Assembly: GCA_002315815.1 (NCBI GenBank)
Contig: DCIN01000032.1
Location: forward strand, 18,338-61,144
DNA: 42,807 bases
Source of the DNA: Bacteroidales bacterium UBA1725
Lineage (GTDB): Bacteria; Bacteroidota; Bacteroidia; Bacteroidales; UBA932
Direction of reading: 5' to 3'
Shown here: positions 17,211 through 25,202 of the stretch, one piece after another
How positions within the stretch are numbered: position 1 is the stretch's first letter
Layout of the letters: every line of letters starts with the position of its first letter
The notes under the pieces: generated by a model
Told to the model about the DNA's origin: nothing
The model's input: the letters and a program-made list of their open reading frames with translations, nothing else
Databases searched by the model: none
Translations under genes and position numbers: made by a program

Positions 17211-19132
17211 ATCTCGAGGCGCAAATAATCGTAAACAACTCCGGAATTCAGCGATCCGGCAGGAACGCTGATTACAATAAGGTTCTCGCCTGCTTTCAGA
17301 AGAGATGAATCGAAGCGGAAATCATCCTCGTGCCAAATACCGTGAGAGCCGTGTCTGGTAATCACGCCGTCACTTGTCTGGGTGAGGGGGAATGAAACTG
17401 ACTTGGAACCGTTCACCGAAATGTCCAGGGACCTTGTACAAGTTCCGCAGAGGGCTATTCTGAGCACAGCCTCCCCTGCTTCCGGACGTTCAGGGAGATT
17501 GAAGAATATTCTGTACGGTGTAGCCCTGCCCTCGGACCTTATTCCGAAGAAAGGCAGGACCTTGGCCTCAGGATCCTCGTTGTGCGGCACCTGCATATAG
17601 AACCAGTCTTTGGCACAGTCGCTCTCTGATACTCTGAAGCTTACGTCATCGGGATAAAGTGCCGGATACTTGAGAACGACCTCAGGATCACGGTGCATCG
17701 ATGCACCGGCAAATTCCACTCCGGTTCTGTTGGGCACACCTATCTCGAAGGCACATTTGCCGTAACGGACTGGTGTCCAATCAAGAACACCTAGATTTAA
17801 GTTCTCTCCCGCTTTGATGACAACGTCTGACTTATTGTATTCTCCAAGCACACCGTCAGTGAAAGCTACAAGGGTATATCTGCCCGGTCTGACGTTTGGA
17901 ATCTCGAACGAACCGTCCTCCGATGTGAGAGTCCAGTACTGATAATGTTTCGCATCCCTCTGCCAGCCGAACCGTATGCTGTCCGCAACAGTGAGACCTA
18001 CGTGGCAGTTCACAAAGGCAAGAGGTGCATCGGGATCGTTGATCTTGATATGACCGCTTATCTTTGCACGTCCTTTTGTGCCGGGATAATCAAGACCTTT
18101 GAGCCAGGAATAAGGCCATGCAGCCTTCTGCACTTCAGCCTGGGCCTTTGCATCGTTGAAAAGGCCCTCGTGATCGGTTCCGGAATTGACATACAGCAGG
18201 AAGGGGCCGATGACCTTCTCCCAGTGCTCCCCTTCCTTTACGGATACTTCGGCACCTCCATAATGGCTGCTTCTCCAATAATTCAACACACAAGGTGCAG
18301 CTTCTGAATTGGTGTCCCTGTGCCCGGCAAACTCAACCTTGGTAGGTCCGCCGCTCATATATTCCATAGAAGGATTGATGAGGAAAAAGCCTGTGCTGTC
18401 AGCTACGGATGACCATCCGAAAACGGGATTCTCGGTTTGATTGACCGTATAAACGTATTTGTCACCGGCATAGAAATCCTTGGGATAATGGAAATTGACG
18501 GAATCCCCGGCACTCATCCAGTCGAAGATAGGGGCGAGTTTTGCACAGAAGCGTGCCTCGCCTATCTGCGTTGCCGGATATGACTCGGGGTGAACGAAAC
18601 TGCAGCAGGTGTAAACTCCGGAAAGACCCCTCTCGATCGTATAACGTATCTCAATGTCGGAGGCGAACTGACCTGTAGGTCTGGCACCGGGACCGGTACC
18701 CATCAGACGGCCTTCCGATATGCCTCGTACAGCCACTTCGGCACGCTCACCTCCGTTGCGTGAAGGATTGATGGTCACGAACGCTTCTGCGTCACGGGTA
18801 TCGCGGGGACCCATCGCATCGTGTGACCAGAATCCGTATTGATGGTCTGTCATTCCCCTGTTGAGTCCCTCGGGATTGGCCCCGGGAGGGTCTTTCCGCA
18901 AATCGGGATTGCCGTTTTCATCCATAATGGTAGCCAGCATCTGCCTGCCTCCATATTTGAGGGATACAAGATCTCCAGAAGCCTTTGCCACGCAGGCCTC
19001 CACAATACCGTTGTCGAGAATATACAGTTCATCGGTCTCTTCAAGTGTGACTTTGGGAACGGATGAGCACGCAGCAAACAAACAGGCCGAAAAGACCATC
19101 AATACGAGTTTTTTCACTGTATGTGATTTCAT
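17207..19132 (-). CDS. Rhamnogalacturonan endolyase, PL4 family, lipoprotein
   Basis: The ATG at 19132 gives a 641-residue protein with a lipoprotein signal (VFSACLFAACSS); a GTG at 19162 inside the upstream stop would add ten residues before the signal and is less likely. PL4 domains follow in order: a large beta-sandwich catalytic domain (about residues 30-330), an FnIII-like domain with GSFEIPNVRPGRYTLVAFTDG (about 350-430), and a C-terminal jelly-roll CBM-like domain (450-640) ending GVVYDYLRLEI. PL4 cleaves the rhamnogalacturonan-I backbone by beta-elimination. It is 26 bp downstream of an esterase-like gene, and deacetylation followed by lysis is a sensible pairing. Confidence 0.9.
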   Translation of the reverse strand: MKSHTVKKLVLMVFSACLFAACSSVPKVTLEETDELYILDNGIVEACVAKASGDLVSLKYGGRQMLATIMDENGNPDLRKDPPGANPEGLNRGMTDHQYGFWSHDAMGPRDTRDAEAFVTINPSRNGGERAEVAVRGISEGRLMGTGPGARPTGQFASDIEIRYTIERGLSGVYTCCSFVHPESYPATQIGEARFCAKLAPIFDWMSAGDSVNFHYPKDFYAGDKYVYTVNQTENPVFGWSSVADSTGFFLINPSMEYMSGGPTKVEFAGHRDTNSEAAPCVLNYWRSSHYGGAEVSVKEGEHWEKVIGPFLLYVNSGTDHEGLFNDAKAQAEVQKAAWPYSWLKGLDYPGTKGRAKISGHIKINDPDAPLAFVNCHVGLTVADSIRFGWQRDAKHYQYWTLTSEDGSFEIPNVRPGRYTLVAFTDGVLGEYNKSDVVIKAGENLNLGVLDWTPVRYGKCAFEIGVPNRTGVEFAGASMHRDPEVVLKYPALYPDDVSFRVSESDCAKDWFYMQVPHNEDPEAKVLPFFGIRSEGRATPYRIFFNLPERPEAGEAVLRIALCGTCTRSLDISVNGSKSVSFPLTQTSDGVITRHGSHGIWHEDDFRFDSSLLKAGENLIVISVPAGSLNSGVVYDYLRLEI

Positions 19133-19158
19133 TTCGTGAATTGTTTCATTGGTGAGAT

Positions 19159-21438
19159 TCACTTGGTATGGTTTTTAAGCCATTCCACAGCCTGAGTCTG
19201 GACAGACGCTGAAAGCCTTCCGTAATCATCGGGAGTGACAAAGTTGAAATTCTCCGAAACACCGAGCAGAGAATAGACAGCAGCCGTCTTTTCCATATCA
19301 GCGGACACTTTCTCGATGTTCACCTCACGGTCTCTGGCATTCTGTATCAGAAGCAGTGGCCTGGGAGCGGTAAGGGCGGCGAGTTCTCCGTAAGTATAGG
19401 GCTTTTCTTTGAATTGTCCGAATCTTGGAGCCATTGCATAGATGCCGGCAAGTTCATTCTCGTCGGTAAGGCCGCAGATGGAGACTACATTCTTCACTCT
19501 TGAATCAAGAGCCGCACCGTAAAGAGCAAGCGTGCCTCCCATTGTGAAACCGAATACGGAAACATTCTCCGCATCTACAATATTCTCTTTGGCAAGAGCG
19601 TCAATGGCACCGCTGAGATCCTCCACCATACGTCCGAGACGGGACCAGGAAGGATATCTGTCATAGAAAGGAGCATACTCGTTATATCTCATACCGTGTC
19701 CGCTCTGGTCATAGGCAAGCACAGCATATCCGGCCTTGACAAGTTCCAGAATCGGATGCATATCCTGTCTGTAAACCCACATATAGCCCAAAGGATAATG
19801 GAAACCGTGGAGCCAGATGACAACGGGAAGTTTTGCATCATCGGCGGTACCGACGGGATAGAAGAGATCAGCTTGTGTATTGTCCACACCTATGCGTATT
19901 CTTCTGGAAGAAGCTACGGAACCGTCTTCAGCGTTCCAACCATAGGAATTGCTCTTGTTGGAAATGACCCAGGACGGAACGTCCGGAGCAAGCTGTCCGG
20001 GATTTCCGGTCTGTCCCTTGGCTATTTCGGTAGGACCGGGATTGATTCTGGAGCCACCGAAGAATGAGAATCTGCTTGAAGATGCAGCTGGCATCGTTGA
20101 AGGCCTTGGACCCAAAATATAAGATATAGCGGAAATAACTTCGGCTTTTCTTTCCTCCCAAGCCTTGATATTGCGTGCAGGCTTGGATGGAACGGGAGCG
20201 AATTTCTTTGTCTGACCGGCCGTCAGTTTCCATTTGGCTTGATCAAAACCGAAAATCGGCTGATAGGCCCATTTGGCATCGGTTCTGCCGAACTGAATAT
20301 CAAGAAAGTCCACACAGGCTTCCTGATCGTTGCTTCCGTGGAATCCGGGCACGTGTATCAAACCGAGTTTCTCCTCAGCACCGAATATCCGGAATACTTT
20401 CCGGGCAGACTCGGCAGCTTGTTCCTGAGCCCAGCCATTGGCCACCTGATCGCTGAGTCCCCATTCCATCAGAACAGCACGAGGAGCTACAAGAGCAGCA
20501 AGCAAGTTGGCATCAACAGGAAGTTTGTCCTCGCGGCCGGAGAAGAAACGCATCCGTGGAATGAACCATTCAGGGAACATTCTCGTGGTGGACTCTATAC
20601 CTTCGCCACCGCCTCTTTCACCTGAATATCTCCAGGGAACGTAACCTCCGACACCTGTGCTGCCGGCTATGACAGCGGCAAAACGCTCATCCAGGGCTGC
20701 TGCAATGGCAGCCATCTTTCCGTCTCTGGAATAGCCGAAAACCGCAACCTTGTCCATATCGATTTCGGGTACGGTCTCGAAATAATCCAGAACCACTGAT
20801 GCCATCCAAGCCCTTCTGGTGAGGGAAGAGAAATCATAATCCGGATAAATGTCCTTCAGCTGAGCAGCGTCGTCCATAAAATCGCTTGCAGCATATCCGG
20901 CTGAAACATAGCCTCTGCGCAGCAGCATATTGCCCCAGCCGCCGAGAGAAGTGCCGAGAAGGACAGGGAATTTTTCGCCGGGATTCCCGACGGGTACAGA
21001 AATGCTGACACGGACGCTGGCCTTGCCCTGAGGTCCATACCATATTTTTACATTCCTTGACCAGAAACCCTCGCCTTTTGTCTCTTCAAGTACCTCCACT
21101 CTGGATATTGAAGCTTTTGGCGGAATCTCTCCCAACTCATATTTCTTGTACAGATTAAGTATTTCCTCCCTTCTTTCGGCCCAGCCTTCTGCGGTGGCGG
21201 GTACGGGTTTCCCGTTCAGAAAAGTCAAGGGATCAGGCAGAGAATTGCAGCTGGGAAGTTTATCGAAGTCAGGCGGGAGTTCTCCTGTCTGTTTCTGCCA
21301 GTTGTCGAAATACTCGACAGCAGGAAGGTTTTTCTGCATCCAGTCCAGATAATCGACTCTCTGTTTTTCGCTCATAGCGAAAGACGTGCACAGACAGCCG
21401 GTAACGAAAAGCAGGCAAAGAACAGATTTCTTTTTCAT
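19159..21438 (-). CDS. Secreted two-domain alpha/beta-hydrolase, carbohydrate-esterase-like
   Basis: Translation from the ATG at 21438 gives 759 residues with a signal peptide (MKKKSVLCLLFVTGCLCTSFA); the longer open frame upstream runs antisense-free but through queA and is rejected. The first hydrolase domain (about residues 90-410) has the nucleophile motif GYSRDGKMA, as in CE15-like and pectin-related esterases, and a late VPGFHGSND with the likely catalytic His. The second (about 500-755) has WLHGFHYPLGY and YDQSGHGMRYNE, but its nucleophile elbow reads GFTMGG, with Thr where Ser is usual. It would remove ester groups from pectin; the substrate is inferred from the adjoining PL4 gene. 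Both domains being active is uncertain. Confidence 0.78.
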   Translation of the reverse strand: MKKKSVLCLLFVTGCLCTSFAMSEKQRVDYLDWMQKNLPAVEYFDNWQKQTGELPPDFDKLPSCNSLPDPLTFLNGKPVPATAEGWAERREEILNLYKKYELGEIPPKASISRVEVLEETKGEGFWSRNVKIWYGPQGKASVRVSISVPVGNPGEKFPVLLGTSLGGWGNMLLRRGYVSAGYAASDFMDDAAQLKDIYPDYDFSSLTRRAWMASVVLDYFETVPEIDMDKVAVFGYSRDGKMAAIAAALDERFAAVIAGSTGVGGYVPWRYSGERGGGEGIESTTRMFPEWFIPRMRFFSGREDKLPVDANLLAALVAPRAVLMEWGLSDQVANGWAQEQAAESARKVFRIFGAEEKLGLIHVPGFHGSNDQEACVDFLDIQFGRTDAKWAYQPIFGFDQAKWKLTAGQTKKFAPVPSKPARNIKAWEERKAEVISAISYILGPRPSTMPAASSSRFSFFGGSRINPGPTEIAKGQTGNPGQLAPDVPSWVISNKSNSYGWNAEDGSVASSRRIRIGVDNTQADLFYPVGTADDAKLPVVIWLHGFHYPLGYMWVYRQDMHPILELVKAGYAVLAYDQSGHGMRYNEYAPFYDRYPSWSRLGRMVEDLSGAIDALAKENIVDAENVSVFGFTMGGTLALYGAALDSRVKNVVSICGLTDENELAGIYAMAPRFGQFKEKPYTYGELAALTAPRPLLLIQNARDREVNIEKVSADMEKTAAVYSLLGVSENFNFVTPDDYGRLSASVQTQAVEWLKNHTK

Positions 21439-21498
21439 TGATGCGGTCATTTGGTAGTGTTGTTGATTGAATGTGAGTTTATGAATGAATGTTGTAAA

Positions 21499-21545
21499 AT
21501 TGTCGGTGTATGTTTGTCGGTGTATGATTGTCGGTGTATGATTGT
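21499..21545. repeat. 14-bp tandem repeat between queA and the esterase gene
   Basis: The unit WTTGTCGGTGTATG occurs three times in a row (21499-21512, 21513-21526, 21527-21540), differing only at the first base, and a decayed fourth copy (ATTGTCAGGCATTG) runs into the last codons of queA. It lies in the 107 bp leader of the esterase gene. Confidence 0.92.
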
Positions 21546-22762
21546 CAGGCATTGCGTCTGGACAGGAGCGAACTGTCACCGTAACTGAGAAAGCGGAATC
21601 CGTGCCCGAGAGCATAATCGTATATGGTTTTCCAGTCACCGCCCACAAAAGCTGACACCAGCAGAAGAAGGGTGCTCTGCGGCTGGTGGAAATTGGTGAC
21701 AATCTTGTCCACAATGCGGAAGCGGAAACCGGGAACTATGATGATACGGGTCTCCACGCTGACGCTGTCACGCCCGTTCCTGTCCATCCACGCAGTTATC
21801 GCATCCAGTGCCTCATCAGTAGTGTAGGGATAATCCCGCTCATAGGGAGCCCATTGATCCACATCGGCGGGTTCCCCTTCTTCAATGCAGTGAACACCGA
21901 CATAGTACAAGGATTCAAGAGTGCGGACAGAAGTGGTGCCGACAGCAACCAACTGTCCGTGGGGGCGTCTCAGGTCTTCAATGAAATCTCTGGTCACGAC
22001 AAAAGGTTCCTTGTGCATCGTATGCTCGGACACCTTTGACGATTTGACCGGAAGGAAAGTGCCGGCACCTACGTGAAGACATACTGTACGGCAGTCTATT
22101 CCCTTGTCTGACAATTCCTTCAATACCCTGTCGGTGAAATGGAGACCGGCAGTAGGGGCGGCCACGGATCCGTCAGTATGAGCATAGAGTGTCTGATATC
22201 GCTCTACGTCAATGGCTTCGGTCTCCCTGTTGAGATAAGGCGGGATGGGAACCTGCCCGCAGAGTTCAAGCACTCTGGAGAAAGGAATTCCACCGTCCCA
22301 GGAGAACTCGACATTTCCGGTCGGACCCTCATCCCTGGATACAAGTCTTGCACGCAGATTGATAGTTGTGCGCAGTTCCTCATTTCCACCATCCTCGAAA
22401 GCAAGTATGTCACCCTTCCATTTCCTGGCGTTGCCGATGACACATTTCCAGAGGCAGCAGGCCTTGGAAGAAAAAACCAGGGAATATTCAGCAGGGGCAA
22501 TCGGTTTAAGGCAGAAAAGCTCGATGAGAGCACCTGTAGTACGACGGAAAAATAAACGGGCAGGAACAACCTTGGTATCATTGAAAACCATCAGAGAATC
22601 CGATGGCAGGAAAGACGGCAGATTGCGAAAAGTGCTTTCTGAGCATTTGCCGTCTGAATAAAGGAGAAGCTTTGAAGAATCTCTTTCCGGGAGCGGATAT
22701 TTGGCTATTCTGTCATCAGACAGAGAATAATCGTAGTCTTCGATTCGTAAATCGGGTATCAT
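21545..22762 (-). CDS. queA: S-adenosylmethionine:tRNA ribosyltransferase-isomerase
   Basis: A 405-residue QueA, which transfers and isomerises the ribosyl part of SAM onto 7-aminomethyl-deazaguanine in tRNA to make epoxyqueuosine. Family motifs are clear: RIAKYPLPERDSSKLL near the N-terminus, VFNDTKVVPARL, SVAAPTAGLHFTD, HVGAGTFLPVKS, VGTTSVRTLES, and NFHQPQSTLLLLVSAFVGG near the end. The protein is slightly longer than the usual 340-360 residues, with an insert around residues 310-335. A TACTTTTG box lies on the minus strand at 22769-22776, just upstream of the start, without a clear -33 partner. No other queuosine genes are in the window. Confidence 0.96.
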   Translation of the reverse strand: MIPDLRIEDYDYSLSDDRIAKYPLPERDSSKLLLYSDGKCSESTFRNLPSFLPSDSLMVFNDTKVVPARLFFRRTTGALIELFCLKPIAPAEYSLVFSSKACCLWKCVIGNARKWKGDILAFEDGGNEELRTTINLRARLVSRDEGPTGNVEFSWDGGIPFSRVLELCGQVPIPPYLNRETEAIDVERYQTLYAHTDGSVAAPTAGLHFTDRVLKELSDKGIDCRTVCLHVGAGTFLPVKSSKVSEHTMHKEPFVVTRDFIEDLRRPHGQLVAVGTTSVRTLESLYYVGVHCIEEGEPADVDQWAPYERDYPYTTDEALDAITAWMDRNGRDSVSVETRIIIVPGFRFRIVDKIVTNFHQPQSTLLLLVSAFVGGDWKTIYDYALGHGFRFLSYGDSSLLSRRNA

Positions 22763-23283
22763 AACTTACAAAAGTAATCATTTGTGGCAATAACGTTAAT
22801 AATGGTACATAATTACTTTTCAACAGAATATTAAACACGGTTCACTGGGCGATAACAAATGTAAACACACAGCAAGCATTCCACTGTAGCCATCTGTTAC
22901 ATTTGTAACATTACATTTACAAAAGAGGTATCGTGTGAGTGAATGCTGCTTTTGTACCTTTTGTTTACATAAGTAATATAATATTTTGTTATTGGTCTAT
23001 ATTTTTAAATACAACATACTATAAATCAGTATTTTGCTTCAATCATCTCCACTATGGATTGAAGTAAGTTCGGTACTTTGGCTTATTTTGGTATCAAAAC
23101 TGTCGAATTTATAGTAAATAGAAGAATTACACATATAGTAATCAATTAAATAGTGTTGATTACCTATATTGGTGCTTTATACATTTGTTTACATCTTTTA
23201 TATGTTGTTTTCTCTTGTATACAAATGTAACAATTGTAAATCTACAAAATTGTGTTTACCTTTGTAAAAAATATGTTTACAAT
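22763..23283. promoter_or_regulatory. Operator-rich 520 bp intergenic region upstream of the HTH regulator
   Basis: This AT-rich stretch between queA and the HTH gene has no credible gene. It holds many copies of a TGTTTACAT/ATGTAAACA-like word: 22858-22868, 22895-22910 (perfect palindrome TGTTACATTTGTAACA), 22913-22923, 22970-22980, 23181-23194, 23218-23232, 23251-23260 and 23263-23281 (TGTAAA-N7-TTTACA). A further imperfect stem, AGCATTCCACT near 22875 with AGTGAATGCT near 22939, encloses the perfect palindrome. The sites cluster towards and overlap the HTH promoter, so binding by the HTH protein itself is the simplest reading. Binding is inferred. Confidence 0.6.
23233..23264 (+). promoter_or_regulatory. 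Promoter of the HTH regulator gene
   Basis: ATTG (23233-23236), a 20-base spacer and TACCTTTG (23257-23264) fit the Bacteroidetes promoter consensus. The ATG follows at 23284. A TGTAAA-N7-TTTACA inverted repeat (23263-23281) lies over the expected transcription start, a good position for autorepression. Confidence 0.6.
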
Positions 23284-23811
23284 ATGAATCAACGTCTGCA
23301 ACAATTCCTATCGGCAGAAAACATCAGTCAATCACAATTCGCCGATATCATAGGCGTTGCCAGAGCAAGTGTCTCACATATAATATCCGGGCGCAACAAA
23401 CCGGGGTTTGATTTCATTGAGAATATGGCTCATCAGTATCCCTCACTGAATCTTGACTGGCTAGTAACCGGAAAAGGTAAAATGTACAAAGAGAGCCAGC
23501 CGGTATACAATCCTGCACCTGGTCCCGTATCCAATCCCGCGTCGAATCCCTCACCGACTCCAGTTTCCGCACCGAAAACAAACACTTCGGTCTTCGATAC
23601 ACTCCCTTTTCCTGATTACACTACTTTGGCAAAACAGGAGAAACCAACAGAACAACCTGTACAACAATCCTTTACAGAAGGTACCCCTATTTCTCAACTC
23701 CCTGAGAAATCAAAAATCGAAAAGAAATTGTCTCCTGTACAGGAAAAACAGCGTGCCATCACTAAAATAATAGTGTTTTTCGATGACAATACTTTTCAGG
23801 AAATGAAGTAG
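23284..23811 (+). CDS. XRE-type helix-turn-helix regulator with proline-rich linker
   Basis: The ATG at 23284 gives a 175-residue protein that begins directly with the HTH domain (about residues 4-65: SQSQFADIIGVARASVSHII is the helix-turn-helix, then SGRNKPGFDF and LNLDWLVTGKGKMY). A Pro/Ser/Asn-rich linker with repeated PxP and NP pairs follows (about 74-105), then a charged tail rich in Gln and Lys ending with IIVFFDDNTFQEMK. An earlier in-frame ATG at 23185 would read through the operator sites and is rejected. The family resembles phage CI/Cro-like regulators found as core genes in Bacteroidales. The gene leads a plus-strand run with the PyrD-like and CinA-like genes; a -7-like box at 23841-23848 suggests those can also be transcribed separately. 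Confidence 0.82.
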   Translation: MNQRLQQFLSAENISQSQFADIIGVARASVSHIISGRNKPGFDFIENMAHQYPSLNLDWLVTGKGKMYKESQPVYNPAPGPVSNPASNPSPTPVSAPKTNTSVFDTLPFPDYTTLAKQEKPTEQPVQQSFTEGTPISQLPEKSKIEKKLSPVQEKQRAITKIIVFFDDNTFQEMK

Positions 23812-23840
23812 AAGAATGTCGTAGTATCTGCTGTTTTTTT

Positions 23841-23848
23841 TATTTTTG
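23841..23848 (+). promoter_or_regulatory. Candidate -7 box before the PyrD-like gene
   Basis: TATTTTTG matches the Bacteroidetes -7 consensus, 17 bases before the ATG at 23866. No TTTG -33 element is present at standard spacing, so this is a weak call. Confidence 0.35.
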
Positions 23849-23865
23849 CAATTATTTGCCTTTGA

Positions 23866-24702
23866 ATGTACAGATTCTTCATAGCTCCTTTCGTCCGCAG
23901 GATGAATCCGGAAAAAGCGTCTGTCGTAGCTATGCGCTACTTCAAGCTTTTCGGACGCATTCCCGGAGCCAGAATGTTCAACCGCCTGATTCACGGGAAC
24001 CGGCCGGGTGCGTTCCAGCGTGAGGTTTTCGGTCTGTATTTCTACAATCCCATCGGCCTGGGTGCCGGTCTGGACCGCGACGCAGACCTGTACAACGATC
24101 TTAACGATTTGGGATTCAGTTTCTCAGAAGTCGGTCCTATGGGAGAGGATAACATCAGAAAAGCGGTTGACAACATTCAGAAGGACAAGCCGGACGACAT
24201 TCTCGCAATCTGTATCAATGCCGATTTTCTTCGTTGTTTCAGCCTGGCATACGATTTCTGCGATTTCTTTGTGATGGAAATACCTCAAATCAGCAGTGTG
24301 GAAACGATTCTGAACCCGATACTGGAAACCAGACTGACATACGAAGAGTACAAACCCATCGTCGTAAAACTGCCCGAAAAAATTGGAAAACAGGAACTTG
24401 ACTATGTGCTCGGGTATTGTATGATGAATGGTGTGGACGGGATTCAGGCCAGAAATCTGAGCCAGATCAAGGCTATTATGGATTTCTGTAAGGGTCGCCT
24501 GCCCATAATAGCCAATTGCCACGTTCAGAGCGCAGGAGAGGTCGCCGAACTCCTTGATGCCGGAGCATCGCTGATAGAAATCAGAACCGGACTGGTCTAT
24601 GAAGGGCCTTCTCTGGTGCGAAGAATATTGAACTATCTGGAGAAAAATGAAAGTCGAATACAGAATTGCAGAACTGCTGAAACAACAAGGCAGGACGCTT
24701 AG
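23866..24702 (+). CDS. Degenerate class 2 dihydroorotate dehydrogenase-like protein
   Basis: The 278-residue sequence aligns by eye with quinone-dependent PyrD: an N-terminal amphipathic helix pair (MYRFFIAPFVRRMNPEKAS), FYNPIGLGAGLDRDADLYND, PIVVKLPEKIGKQEL, GVDGIQARNL, and a C-terminal LLDAGASLIEIRTGLVYEGP that normally binds the FMN phosphate. Several catalytic features are missing. The strand that should hold the base Ser in an NxSSPNTPG-type motif reads MEIPQISSVET, the Asn-Thr pair after DGI is absent, and the protein is about 40-60 residues shorter than true PyrD. It may be an FMN- or ligand-binding paralogue without dehydrogenase activity. The 3' end overlaps the next gene by 56 bp. 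Confidence 0.75.
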   Translation: MYRFFIAPFVRRMNPEKASVVAMRYFKLFGRIPGARMFNRLIHGNRPGAFQREVFGLYFYNPIGLGAGLDRDADLYNDLNDLGFSFSEVGPMGEDNIRKAVDNIQKDKPDDILAICINADFLRCFSLAYDFCDFFVMEIPQISSVETILNPILETRLTYEEYKPIVVKLPEKIGKQELDYVLGYCMMNGVDGIQARNLSQIKAIMDFCKGRLPIIANCHVQSAGEVAELLDAGASLIEIRTGLVYEGPSLVRRILNYLEKNESRIQNCRTAETTRQDA

Positions 24703-25117
24703 TGCCGCTGAATCCTGCACGGGAGGACGTATTTCTCACCTCATTACCACGGTATCGGGTTCGTCCGCATATTACCTCGGATCAGTAACCTCCTATGCCA
24801 TAAGTGTCAAAGAGCAACTGCTCTCTGTGCAGGAATCCCTGATATCGGAAAACGGGGTAGTCAGCAGCCAGGTAGCCGCAGCAATGGCGGAAGGAGTAAG
24901 ACAGCTGACAGGGAGCGACTTTTCCGTATCCACCACAGGACTCGCCGAAGGTGGCGATGAGCACTATCCGGAAGGTACAGTATGGATAGGAGTATGCGGA
25001 CCACTTGGAACAATGACCGAAATCTTCCAGTGCGACTCAGACAGAAAGGGAAATATCCGCAAATTTACACAAGAAGCCCTTTTATTTTTGGAAAAATACA
25101 TCAAGGCTTGTAATTAA
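24647..25117 (+). CDS. CinA C-terminal-domain protein (PncC-like nicotinamide-nucleotide amidohydrolase)
   Basis: A 156-residue stand-alone CinA/PncC domain, whose known activity is deamidation of nicotinamide mononucleotide in NAD salvage. SAAESCTGGRISHLIT carries the conserved Ser-Cys-Thr-Gly-Gly active-site loop, followed by GSSAYYLGSVTSYAISVKEQ and NGVVSSQVAAAMAEGV. The second catalytic loop, normally TGIAGPGG, reads TGLAEGGDEHYPEGTVW, so the AGP core is changed. The start is chosen at the ATG that gives the usual MKVEYRIAELLKQQG beginning, which makes a 56 bp overlap with the PyrD-like gene. Coupled translation with that gene is likely. Enzyme activity is uncertain given the altered loop. 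Confidence 0.82.
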   Translation: MKVEYRIAELLKQQGRTLSAAESCTGGRISHLITTVSGSSAYYLGSVTSYAISVKEQLLSVQESLISENGVVSSQVAAAMAEGVRQLTGSDFSVSTTGLAEGGDEHYPEGTVWIGVCGPLGTMTEIFQCDSDRKGNIRKFTQEALLFLEKYIKACN

Positions 25118-25132
25118 CTCGTATTCACTAAA

Positions 25133-25174
25133 TAAAACATTTTTGTAATACATTAAAACATTTTTGTTAATTAC
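25133..25174 (+). repeat. 21-bp direct repeat upstream of the GH97 gene
   Basis: TAAAACATTTTTGT begins at 25133 and again at 25154, and the following bases (AATACAT versus TAATTAC) are partly alike, giving two tandem units of 21 bp, two helical turns. They lie 30-70 bases before the GH97 start, in the leader or promoter. Confidence 0.75.
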
Positions 25175-25202
25175 AAATACAAACTATTTGAAAACCTTAT
25201 AT

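Noticed and set aside
21439..21714. Extended N-terminus of the esterase
   Set aside because: The 92 added residues come from antisense-like reading of queA sequence and the repeat, and precede a clean signal peptide.
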